DNA from: Laedolimicola sp934402125 | GTDB lineage: Bacteria > Bacillota > Clostridia > Lachnospirales > Lachnospiraceae | Reading direction: 5' to 3' | Length of the DNA: 64,000 bases | NCBI RefSeq assembly: GCF_052065835.1 | Contig: NZ_JBQHTG010000001.1 | Location: 248,001-312,000, forward strand | Shown here: positions 50,480-58,079 of the stretch, one piece after another | Position numbering within the stretch: position 1 is the stretch's first letter | How the letters are laid out: each line of letters opens with the position of its first letter | Notes under the pieces: generated by a model | The model's input: the letters and a program-made list of their open reading frames with translations, nothing else | Database searches by the model: none | Told to the model about the DNA's origin: nothing | Program-made: the position numbers and the translations under genes

Positions 50480-51622
50480 GCAGTCTCCGGACTTCTGTAT
50501 TATCCCGTTGTCCTGGCTCTGGGCGCGTCCTGGATAGACCCCATTTACCCCCTGCTGGTACACCTGCCCCTTTTCCTGTTGCTGGTATTTTATTACAAAT
50601 ACAGGTGGCTGCCTGCGCTGGTCTCGATCCTGACTGCCTATCTCTGCTGTCAGTTCAGCAACTGGGCCGGTATTCTGGCCTTTTCCATCTGCGAACTGGA
50701 CTGGGTCTATTACCTGACCCGGATTCTCACCACCTGCACGGTCTTTTCCCTTCTGAGCCGCCATCTCTGTCAGACCACTGCCCTTCTGCTTTCCAAATCT
50801 GACCGGGATCTGTATATTCTCGGCGCCATGCCTCTGGTTTATTATCTCTTTGACTACGTCACCACGAAATTCTCCACTCTGCTGTATTCAGGCAGCAAGG
50901 TAGTCGTGGAATTTCTGGCCTTTTCCATGTGTCTGTCCTATGTAATCTTTCTTCTGGTATATTTCCAGGAATATGAACTGTAAAACCGGGCGGAGCAATA
51001 CGGTCAGCTTACTGCCATGCAGTTGTCCTCTCTGCGTTCTGAAATTGAACAGGCCCGCATCAGCGAACGCCGCCTGCGGATCCTGCGCCATGACACGCGC
51101 CATCACCTCTCCGCCATCGAAAGCCTGATCCGGCAGCAGCATCCGGAAAAAGCCCTGGACTATATCCGGGAAATCAATCAGCATTACGATGACACCGTCC
51201 TTCACAGCTTCTGCAGTAACGAACTTCTCAATTCTGTGCTTTCCATTTACAGCGCCCGTTTCGCAGAACAGGATATCACCTTTGACGCGGAGATTGAAGC
51301 TCCGGAAAAGCTGCCCTGTTCGGAAATGACCTTCTGCGCCATTCTTTCCAACATTCTGGAAAATGCCATGCATGCCGTTCAGAAGCAATCCGGCCAAGAC
51401 CGCCGTGTTTACCTGTCTATCTTTGAACGCTCCGGGCATCTGCTGATGTTGGAAAAAAATCCCACCGATACGCCTCCCGTCTTTTCCGACGGTATTCCGG
51501 TCACTGCACGGGAAGGGCATGGGGTTGGCGTGCAGAGCGTCATTTACTATGTAGAACAGGAACACGGCCAATACCAGTTTTACCTGGACGGCCGTGATTT
51601 CACTGTTCGTATTCTTTTATAG
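50477..51622 (+). pseudogene. 3' part of the GHKL sensor histidine kinase, also with an in-frame stop
   Basis: From GGC-GCA-GTC at the right end of the element the frame continues with five or six membrane segments (AVSGLLYYPVVLALGASW onward) to a TAA at 50981-50983. Eleven codons later in the same frame an ATG at 51017 opens MQLSSLRSEIEQARISERRL, with the phospho-acceptor region RILRHDTRHHLSAIE and the HATPase motifs CAILSNILENAMHAV and GHGVGVQSV. So the AgrC-like kinase is broken twice: by the insertion and by a nonsense codon. The 202-residue cytoplasmic fragment (51017-51622) could still be translated. Confidence 0.88.
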
Positions 51623-51788
51623 TACGCTTCCAGATATACAGCAGGATTCCATGGAAGGCTGTCATCGTAATAGAAGAAATCTGCAGACCTCTTACTACTA
51701 GCATATGTTCGATTTTTTCACTGTATCCTGTGTCAAATACCGCCTCCATCAAATCCGGTATCTTCGGTTTATCACTTGTGTTGCTCAT
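51600..51788 (-). pseudogene. Small protein, perhaps an internally deleted membrane protein gene
   Basis: 62 residues from an ATG at 51788 with AAAGGA upstream. The first 20 residues (KIPDLMEAVFDTGY) and the hydrophobic end (QISSITMTAFHGILLYIWKR) look like the two ends of a larger multi-span protein with its middle missing. That is from memory of related sequences and is uncertain. It converges on the kinase and overlaps its last 23 bp. Confidence 0.35.
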
Positions 51789-51939
51789 TTTATCTTTGTC
51801 CTTTCTCTTTGATACATCTTTCCGTATTATCACATATTTTCTGAAATACCCGCTTACACAGGGCTGTTTCTTCTTTCGTAAGTCCCCGGAGCATATCATC
51901 CGCTCTATGTCAACCACAAAATAAATTTTTCACCTGAAA

Positions 51940-51966
51940 TAAAACTTTTTAACGGTATAGAGCGTC
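51940..51966 (+). promoter_or_regulatory. Possible ECF sigma factor promoter of the lipoprotein gene
   Basis: TAAAAC (51940-51945) followed by TTTTT, a 17-nt spacer and CGTC (51963-51966), 41 nt before the ATG. It resembles ECF (sigma-M/W-type) promoters more than sigma-A promoters. Confidence 0.4.
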
Positions 51967-52007
51967 CAATAAATTGGAAACATAAATAACGAACAGGAGG
52001 TTTTCTT

Positions 52008-52358
52008 ATGAAAAAGAAATTAACTATGATGATACTTTTCACTGCCATTACCGCATCCCTGATCGCAGGCTGCGGAACCAAGGGATCCGGCAACGGTAAT
52101 TCCGCTTCCCAGACCACCGGAAAGGAAGACGCGGAGAACGCTTCTGAATTTACCGGAACCCTGGACGAGGTAAAGGATTTCATGTTTGTCGTAACCGACG
52201 CTTCCGGCAGCTCCTACGCATTTACCTTCGAAAACGAAAAGCCGGAGGGCTTAGACAAGGTAAAGGTTGGAGATAAGGTCACCGTAACCTATACCGGAAC
52301 CATCTCCGAGGTAGATCCCTTTATGGGCGAGGTGCTTTCCGTTACTGCAGCGGAATAA
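52008..52358 (+). CDS. Small lipoprotein, unknown function
   Basis: 116 residues with AGGAGG 8-9 nt before the ATG. The signal peptide ends in the lipobox SLIAGCG (Cys22). A Ser/Gly/Asn-rich linker leads to a small beta domain (VVTDASGSSYAFTFENEKP, then VKVGDKVTVTYTG) that looks like an OB-fold or similar barrel. No known family is recognised. Confidence 0.78.
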   Translation: MKKKLTMMILFTAITASLIAGCGTKGSGNGNSASQTTGKEDAENASEFTGTLDEVKDFMFVVTDASGSSYAFTFENEKPEGLDKVKVGDKVTVTYTGTISEVDPFMGEVLSVTAAE

Positions 52359-52372
52359 ACGAAGAACATGGA

Positions 52373-52418
52373 AAAAGACCGTTTTAAGGACTGTTTGGTT
52401 CTTAAAACGGTCTTTTAC
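52373..52418 (+). terminator. Terminator after the lipoprotein gene
   Basis: A perfect 16-bp stem, AAAAGACCGTTTTAAG/CTTAAAACGGTCTTTT, with a 12-nt loop and a T-rich 3' arm. Confidence 0.85.
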
Positions 52419-52525
52419 ATTTCTATGTGTCTTCTCTTGTAAAAACTAAAAAAGGTATAAAATTCTGCGGAAATATGTTATGCTGAACAGAGATTAAAAA
52501 GGGATTTATGTAAAGGAAGGGATTT

Positions 52526-53914
52526 ATGTTAGAACAGTTTCGCAGGAAATATATCGGAGACAGAAATTTTTATAAAAACTACATCGCACTGGCGTTGCCG
52601 ATGATCCTACAAAACGCAGTTACAAACCTGGTTAGTTTTCTTGACAATATTATGGTTGGACAGCTTGGTACAGAGCAGATGTCCGGAGTAGCCATTGTCA
52701 ATCAGCTGATCTTTGTATATAATCTGGCCATATTTGGGGCTGTATCGGCAGCCAGCATTTTCGGCGCCCAGTATTTCGGAAAAGGAAATCACAAAGGACA
52801 TATGTATTCTTTCCGTTTTAAGCTGTATGCGGCTTTGACGGTTACAGCACTTACCATTTTATTGTTTGTAACGAAGGGGGGAAACCTGATTTCTCTTTAT
52901 CTCACAGATACTTCCGGAAGCGGCGCGACAGGTGTTGCATTGCAGTATGGATTAGAGTATCTGATCATTATGATAGCAGGCCTGATTCCCTTTGCTGTAA
53001 ATCAGGCTTACGCGACCAATATCAAGGAGACCGGTCAGACCCTACTTCCTATGATCGCAAGCTTTGTAGCTGTCGGAAGTAATGCCATCCTGGACTATCT
53101 CCTGATTTTCGGTATCGGACCATTCCCGGTGCTTGGCGTACAGGGTGCAGCTCTGGCAACGGTTATTGCCCGTTACATAGAAGCCCTTATGATTATCATC
53201 TGGGCGCACAGACACAGAGAGAAAAACCAGTATCTCAAAGGAGCGTATACCGGCTTTGGTATTCCCGCAGACGAATTAAAGGCTATCATCATCAAAGGAT
53301 TACCGCTTATGATGAATGAAGTTGTGTGGGCTGCAGGAATGACAGCCGTAATACAGTGCTACTCGCTCCGCGGCCTGGAAGTAGTTGCCGGACTTAACAT
53401 TGCTACAACCATCACCAATCTGTTTAACATCATTTATCTCCAGCTTGGCGCCTGCATCAGCATTGTGGTTGGACAGTATCTGGGTGCCGGTAAACTGGAA
53501 GAAGCAAAGGATGCGGATAATAAAATGATTGTATTCAGTGTTTTTTGCTGTGTGATTGTAGCTGTATGTATGCTTTTTATCGGCAGATTTTTCCCACAGA
53601 TCTACAATACCTCTGAGCAAATCCGCGCACTGGCAACCAAATTTATCGCAGTATCCGCAATCATCATGCCTTTCTGCTCCTTTAGCCATGCGTCCTATTT
53701 TACACTGCGCTCCGGCGGAAAAACAATGATTACCTTCCTGTTTGATTCTGTTTTCACCTGGATTATCATTGTTCCAATTGCCTTTTTACTGGCGCACTTT
53801 ACAGGACTTGGTATCGTAAGTGTGTACTTCCTTGTTCAGGCAACCGAATTGATCAAAGTTGTCATCGGTTATTTTATGGTACGCAGTAATGTATGGCTGG
53901 TTCAGATGGTATAA
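52526..53914 (+). CDS. MATE family multidrug/cation antiporter
   Basis: 462 residues with twelve hydrophobic segments. The N-terminal half starts IALALPMILQNAVTNLVSFL and has DNIMVGQLGTEQMSGVAIVN, typical of NorM/DinF-like MATE exporters. The C-terminal half repeats the fold (MMNEVVWAAGMTAVIQCYSL). Substrate unknown. AAGGAAGG lies 6 nt before the ATG. Confidence 0.9.
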   Translation: MLEQFRRKYIGDRNFYKNYIALALPMILQNAVTNLVSFLDNIMVGQLGTEQMSGVAIVNQLIFVYNLAIFGAVSAASIFGAQYFGKGNHKGHMYSFRFKLYAALTVTALTILLFVTKGGNLISLYLTDTSGSGATGVALQYGLEYLIIMIAGLIPFAVNQAYATNIKETGQTLLPMIASFVAVGSNAILDYLLIFGIGPFPVLGVQGAALATVIARYIEALMIIIWAHRHREKNQYLKGAYTGFGIPADELKAIIIKGLPLMMNEVVWAAGMTAVIQCYSLRGLEVVAGLNIATTITNLFNIIYLQLGACISIVVGQYLGAGKLEEAKDADNKMIVFSVFCCVIVAVCMLFIGRFFPQIYNTSEQIRALATKFIAVSAIIMPFCSFSHASYFTLRSGGKTMITFLFDSVFTWIIIVPIAFLLAHFTGLGIVSVYFLVQATELIKVVIGYFMVRSNVWLVQMV

Positions 53915-53939
53915 AAAAGTGATTTTGTGAACAGGGTGG

Positions 53940-53963
53940 AAAAAGGGCGGCTTGCCGCCGCCC
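53940..53963 (-). terminator. Terminator downstream of the ATPase remnant
   Basis: On the minus strand GGGCGGC/GCCGCCC with a 5-nt loop is followed by TTTTT. It lies just after the stop of the remnant gene. Confidence 0.7.
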
Positions 53964-53969
53964 TCTACG

Positions 53970-54785
53970 TTAATATTCTGTACTCAACAAAAAATCTGCA
54001 ATGTGCATACTCTTAATTCCCTGGTAATTGCCTCCGGCAAATTCATCGGTTCTCAAAACATACTTCGGATAGTTATCCCGAATTTCCAGCAGTCGTTCAT
54101 ATTCACGCTTTTCTGTTTTTTCGGATTTAATCTCCTGTGTGACCTGCACATATAACCGATCATTCTGCTTCTGCGCCACAAAATCGACTTCACCATCCGG
54201 CGTTTTCAAAATCTCCTTTCCGCGCAGGTCGTAACGGGAACAACGATGAAGAAGATATGCTTTTTCCAGCTTTTCCAGATAACTGTACACTGTCTCATTG
54301 TCGATTGAACGATGCTCTGATTTCAGATAATCAGAAATTAATTTTGCTGAGAATGAATTTCCCACATTCGCAAATGTGTATCGAACCACCCGTTCCATCT
54401 GGTCGATCTTACGAATCTGGTTTCTCTTTACGATATCTGAGAAAATTGTAGAATTATAGATATCCCGGACAATCGTATAAACCTCATCTTGTGAATACTC
54501 TCGCAGATGTGTTGCAGGAAAGCCGCCCAAGCGGATATAGTCTGCCAGCTCAGCATGGATATCCTTTATCTGTGTATACTGCTTTTTGAATTCCAGATAT
54601 TCCCAAAAAGAAAGTGTATAGATACGGAAAGAAACATATCGTCCGGTCAGGTAAGTCGCTATTTCCTGAACTTCATCCAGGAAAAAATACGTTCTCCCAT
54701 TCGGACTGAGCTTTTCCTTGACAGCTTTGAACATATCCTTCGCTGTCATATCCTCATACTCCATGGAATCAAAACGCATGCTCAC
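53970..54785 (-). pseudogene. Decayed AAA_14/DUF4143 ATPase
   Basis: 271 residues in frame, but the family is about 400. The Walker A region is missing: in-frame coding (EKEQNIPSEQIV) continues a little before the ATG, then meets a stop. Walker B (YFFLDEVQEI) is joined directly to YLTGRYVSFRIYTLSFWEYL, skipping the usual ITGS strand. The C-terminal part jumps from the DUF4143 region (ILKTPDG) to EVDFVAQKQNDR. These are consistent with several in-frame deletions. It is unlikely to bind ATP. Confidence 0.7.
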
Positions 54786-54990
54786 AATCTGTTCAGACGG
54801 AATATTCTGTTCCTTTTCAATTCTTTACTCCGTTGTGTAATGGAAATATCAAAATGTGAACTGTTGGATCTTGAATCAGAACAAAGGTGTTATTCTTGTT
54901 AAAACACCTCGAACACTTCAAAAAAATGCAAACAATAGATTCAAATATACTAATCCGTTTATAGCACTTTATATTTTTCATTATAAAAGC

Positions 54991-55017
54991 ATAGGGAGTC
55001 TGTAACAGACTCCCTAT
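54991..55017 (-). terminator. Hairpin after the recombinase remnant
   Basis: A perfect 12-bp stem, ATAGGGAGTCTG/CAGACTCCCTAT, with a 3-nt loop and GCTTTTATAAT after it on the minus strand. The surrounding gap 54786-55144 holds no gene I can support. Confidence 0.6.
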
Positions 55018-55144
55018 ACTAAAAATAACTTAAATTCAAGTTTTTTCCGGGAACCGGAAAACGCGATGTTCGACATAATAAAGCTTACCGCTCTTCCTCA
55101 TGAAATCTTTTGGGATCTCAAAAGTTCCTAAAAAACATGTTGGC

Positions 55145-55861
55145 TCAATTAACGTGCCTCGCTGATTGCTGCCTGTGCAGTATAGCATCAAGGGATGACT
55201 TTTCACCACACTTAGCAACGTTTGAGATTATACCATTTTGATTTTCGTTTTTCAATAGGTTCGGGAAAAATTGTTGTAATTCAGTCAAACCGATTACATC
55301 CCCGATATGTAGAGGAGGTTCATCCTCCTCGTCATCATTGAAGCTGATGACCGCATTACTTTTTCTACCCTCTGTTACCATATCTATTGTGGTAGTATCT
55401 TTCCCATCCAAGTTCATATACCAACGGAAATGATTTCTGCCATTAGGCACGATTTTAGAAACAAACTTACGAATGATGTGTCGGTCAATTTGCGGATTGG
55501 AAAAATCTATCATAGCATTAAGCGAAGATTGTATTTCATCCCAACATATATCAGGATTTTGTATTGCATCTTCAGTTGCAAGCATACGCTCATATTCTTC
55601 CGTGAGTTCTAAAAGAGCTTTTTCAACTTTCTCTTTTTGCTCCTTATATTCCTCTTTGCTAATTTCACCGTCTGTTCTCATTTCAAGCAGCGTGTTCTTC
55701 TTATTCTTATAACGCTCTATTTGAGCTACAATTCCGGTTAGATTGACCTTCTTAGGTTTCTCTACCTGATAACACTCTTTGATTAGTTCGCAGACTGTAT
55801 CAACGGTTTCTTTTCGCTCTTGCTCCGTTCCCAAGGGTATCAATTCAACCACCAAGAACAC
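55145..55861 (-). pseudogene. C-terminal remnant of a serine recombinase
   Basis: About 235 residues corresponding to the coiled-coil and C-terminal part of a resolvase-type integrase (IERYKNKKNTLLEMRTDGEI, then SKEEYKEQKEKVEKALLELT, and FSNPQIDRHIIRKFVSKIVP). The catalytic domain is absent and no credible start is visible. It suggests that the island between here and 59195 was brought in by, or next to, a now-defunct element. Confidence 0.75.
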
Positions 55862-55888
55862 CGCAACGACTTTCTCAAATATAACAAA

Positions 55889-55922
55889 TAAGACCGTCTA
55901 CTCATTTGAGCAGGCGGTCTTA
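55889..55922 (-). terminator. Terminator after the MurA-like gene
   Basis: AAGACCGCCTGCTC and GAGTAGACGGTCTT pair fully (two G:T pairs) around AAAT. ATTTGTT follows on the minus strand. Confidence 0.65.
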
Positions 55923-56045
55923 TATTTTAAGGTGCATTTCTTCTTGTTCCACACTTAGGACATACCGGATAGAGCTTTAATTCATTGTAATTGGAGAAAA
56001 TCTCAAGTCAGACTGTTTAATGTGGACTAAGTTTCTTAGATCACT

Positions 56046-56738
56046 TTAAAAATCAATCATATCATAGACATCCGTTTTTAAATATGGATTTTTTATGATA
56101 AATTTTTGTTTGTTAACAGATAAAAGTAATGCCGTTTTAGTGGCCCCTCCTACAAGCGGTCCACTCAAATCTTCGCTAGAGTATGAAAAATTTTTTATAT
56201 CTAACTCGGTTATATCGCTATTGTCACCAAAATTACCTATTATTCTATTAGATTCTATACTTATTTTGTGATTAAAACATTCAATCACTGAAGCAATATG
56301 AGAAAATGGTCTATTATGTGAATCTATCGAATCACCAATTTGACAACCTCCAGAACCATAATATTCAAATTTTCCTAATGCAATTAATAGCGCCGGGCAC
56401 AAATACATAGAACCATGAATACACTTTCCTAAAAAGAAAGGAATGTTGGCATTACATATGGTACTTGCGTCAATAAACAAACGTTTGTTATATATTTTTG
56501 CAGTACCACCTAGTTCATTTATTATTGCGATAAAAACATATGTATCACTTACTATAGGTGGATTAACAATAACAGTCTTCATTTTGAGTGCAATAGTTAA
56601 TGCTATTATTTGAACCATTGAATGTTTGTATCCATCCAAACTTAAGGAGGCATTAACTGGACTATTTTTGCTCACACTTATATTAATATTTTTATTTTCT
56701 CCTTTAAACAAAAAATCGGATAAACATTTATATTCCAT
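56046..56738 (-). CDS. Half-length MurA-like enolpyruvyl transferase
   Basis: 230 residues, AT-rich. It matches the N-terminal half of MurA: YKHSMVQIIALTIAL (usual GxKNxxLPI...), NPPIVSDTYVFIAIINELGG, and the loop GSGGCQIGDSIDSHNRPF, which keeps the cysteine that fosfomycin modifies in MurA. MurA proper has about 420 residues, so half of the inside-out barrel is absent. It may be a remnant or a specialised short protein. It lies downstream of the rRNA methyltransferase gene, separated by a terminator. Confidence 0.6.
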   Translation of the reverse strand: MEYKCLSDFLFKGENKNINISVSKNSPVNASLSLDGYKHSMVQIIALTIALKMKTVIVNPPIVSDTYVFIAIINELGGTAKIYNKRLFIDASTICNANIPFFLGKCIHGSMYLCPALLIALGKFEYYGSGGCQIGDSIDSHNRPFSHIASVIECFNHKISIESNRIIGNFGDNSDITELDIKNFSYSSEDLSGPLVGGATKTALLLSVNKQKFIIKNPYLKTDVYDMIDF

Positions 56739-56844
56739 AATAGATTCCTTGTAACTCTAATTGTTGATAGACAAAAAAACAGATCGCCTATGCATCACAA
56801 ACAAAATACGGTTAATTTAGTGTTTTGTTTTGTAATTAATTTTG

Positions 56845-56867
56845 TCTCTGTCCGAGATAAGTGTTGG
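56845..56867 (+). repeat. 23-bp inverted repeat, left copy
   Basis: TCTCTGTCCGAGATAAGTGTTGG without one difference would be the exact reverse complement of 58087-58109 (22 of 23 match). The pair brackets the rlmA-like gene and its leader, 1.2 kb apart. Confidence 0.75.
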
Positions 56868-56921
56868 TATGCATAACTGACCTGTTTATTCATTTTCTAT
56901 GAATGCCCTGGGTAAACGAAA

Positions 56922-56951
56922 AGGAACAAGGTATATTTCATCCTTGTTCCT
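56922..56951 (-). terminator. Terminator after the RlmA-like gene
   Basis: AGGAACAAGG and CCTTGTTCCT pair perfectly around a 10-nt loop and are followed on the minus strand by TTTTCG. Confidence 0.78.
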
Positions 56952-57022
56952 ATCGGTCAGTATGTGCTATTCAGTTCAACAAATTGGAATTTGTTGCTCC
57001 GTCAAACTGAAAGTTTCAAGCG

Positions 57023-57853
57023 TTATAGACTTCCCACAAATATCTCTGCATCAATCGTCAAAGTTTTTAGCTTTTTGAAATCAATCTCAGTTTTATCTAC
57101 ATGGAAGAGCAGTGGGGTCATGTCTGCAAAAATTTTAATATCCTCTAACGGCATTTCATATGATTCTGAAACTCTTTTTTGGTAAATAACAGAATACTGC
57201 TTCTTGAATAAGTTAATCACATTCTCATTGGAATACTCTTGATTTTTCAAATGTTCTTTTGCAATGTTTCTGAACTCCATCAGATGTTTATTCCCAGGAA
57301 TAACCTTTACAATATAGCCGCTATCCGTCAGAACTCTATTGAACTCCAAATAATTAGCTGGTGTAAATATGTCCAGTATACAGTCTACTGAGTGGTCTCT
57401 AATTGGCATATTTTCCAAATCACCCACAAACCACTTTATAGACTTACTACCGTCTCTTTTTGAAGCAAGGGAAATGGCATCTTTTGAAATATCAAAAGCA
57501 ACTATATCTGCTTGAAATAGTTCTTTGATTTTTCTAGAATAATATCCTTCACCACATCCGACATCAAGAATAGTTGTTATGTTTTCAAGCTTGCTCAATA
57601 TATGTGTTATCTCCGTAAGAATATGTGAATAGTATCCCTTTTCTAAAATATCCATTCTGCTTTCAAAAGAAGTTCTGCTATAATGCTTAGATTGCTTTTG
57701 ATTTAATGCAAAATTCACATATCCTAATTTAGAAATATCGAAACAATGCTTATTACTACACAGCAAACTATTGCCTACCATCTTTAACTTTCGTTTACAT
57801 ATTGGACAACGAAAAAGCTTTTCGCTGTCATTAAATCTAATAATTTTATTCAT
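57023..57853 (-). CDS. RlmA-type 23S rRNA (guanine-N1) methyltransferase
   Basis: 276 residues from the ATG at 57853 (MNKIIRFNDSEKLFRCPICK), with GGAGG 5 nt upstream. The N-terminal zinc finger uses Cys16, Cys19, Cys32 and His36/Cys37. The SAM motif is ILDVGCGEGYYSRKI near residue 95. DIFTPANYLEFNRVL, VIPGNKHLMEFRNI and FADMTPLLFHV match the RlmA/TlrB/MyrA family. Known members methylate G745 (Gram-negative) or G748 (Gram-positive) in helix 35 of 23S rRNA; G748 methylation contributes to tylosin/mycinamycin resistance. Which base is modified here cannot be told. Its leader has an arrest-peptide attenuator. Confidence 0.88.
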   Translation of the reverse strand: MNKIIRFNDSEKLFRCPICKRKLKMVGNSLLCSNKHCFDISKLGYVNFALNQKQSKHYSRTSFESRMDILEKGYYSHILTEITHILSKLENITTILDVGCGEGYYSRKIKELFQADIVAFDISKDAISLASKRDGSKSIKWFVGDLENMPIRDHSVDCILDIFTPANYLEFNRVLTDSGYIVKVIPGNKHLMEFRNIAKEHLKNQEYSNENVINLFKKQYSVIYQKRVSESYEMPLEDIKIFADMTPLLFHVDKTEIDFKKLKTLTIDAEIFVGSL

Positions 57854-57854
57854 G

Positions 57855-57928
57855 ACATCCTCCATTATTACATTCTTGCCCGAAAGCGAGTTATGTAATA
57901 CGGATGTACCGCAACACAACTCGCGGTA
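57855..57928 (-). promoter_or_regulatory. Translational attenuator stems before the RlmA-like gene
   Basis: Reading the minus strand after the leader stop: stem A TACCGC...GCGGTA (57928-57907); ACATCC (57902-57907) pairs with GGATGT (57855-57860), covering part of the GGAGG and the bases before the ATG; inside lies stem B ATTACAT...ATGTAAT (57899-57867) with an inner CTCGC/GCAAG stem. GCGAGTT (57918-57924) can instead pair with AACTCGC of the stem B loop, an alternative fold that would free the ribosome site. Confidence 0.7.
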
Positions 57929-57955
57929 TTATCTTAATCTCATATATGCTGTCAT
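57929..57955 (-). CDS. Leader peptide MTAYMRLR, macrolide-arrest type
   Basis: Eight codons (ATG ACA GCA TAT ATG AGA TTA AGA TAA) with a strong GAGGAGGTG 5 nt upstream. The C-terminal MRLR carries the Arg-x-Arg arrest motif of macrolide-dependent leader peptides such as ErmDL (MTHSMRLR...). Ribosomes stalled by drug here would disrupt the downstream stems and open the RlmA-like gene. It is too short for standard gene callers. Confidence 0.8.
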   Translation of the reverse strand: MTAYMRLR

Positions 57956-57999
57956 CTTATCACCTCCTCAAATTCAAGTTTGTATAACTATTTTATTGC

Positions 58000-58008
58000 A
58001 TTATAGCA
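58000..58008 (-). promoter_or_regulatory. Promoter of the leader and RlmA-like gene
   Basis: TGCTATAAT on the minus strand is a perfect extended -10, 45 nt before the leader start. No good -35 is visible. Confidence 0.6.
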
Positions 58009-58079
58009 TACTTTGGTCTGCTTTTCCCACTCCAGAGAAAATTTCTTTGTCGATAATTATCCTACCTATAGGAATATTT

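Noticed and set aside
55036..55218. 60-codon minus-strand frame over the end of the recombinase remnant
   Set aside because: No start signal and no recognisable protein; probably a shadow.
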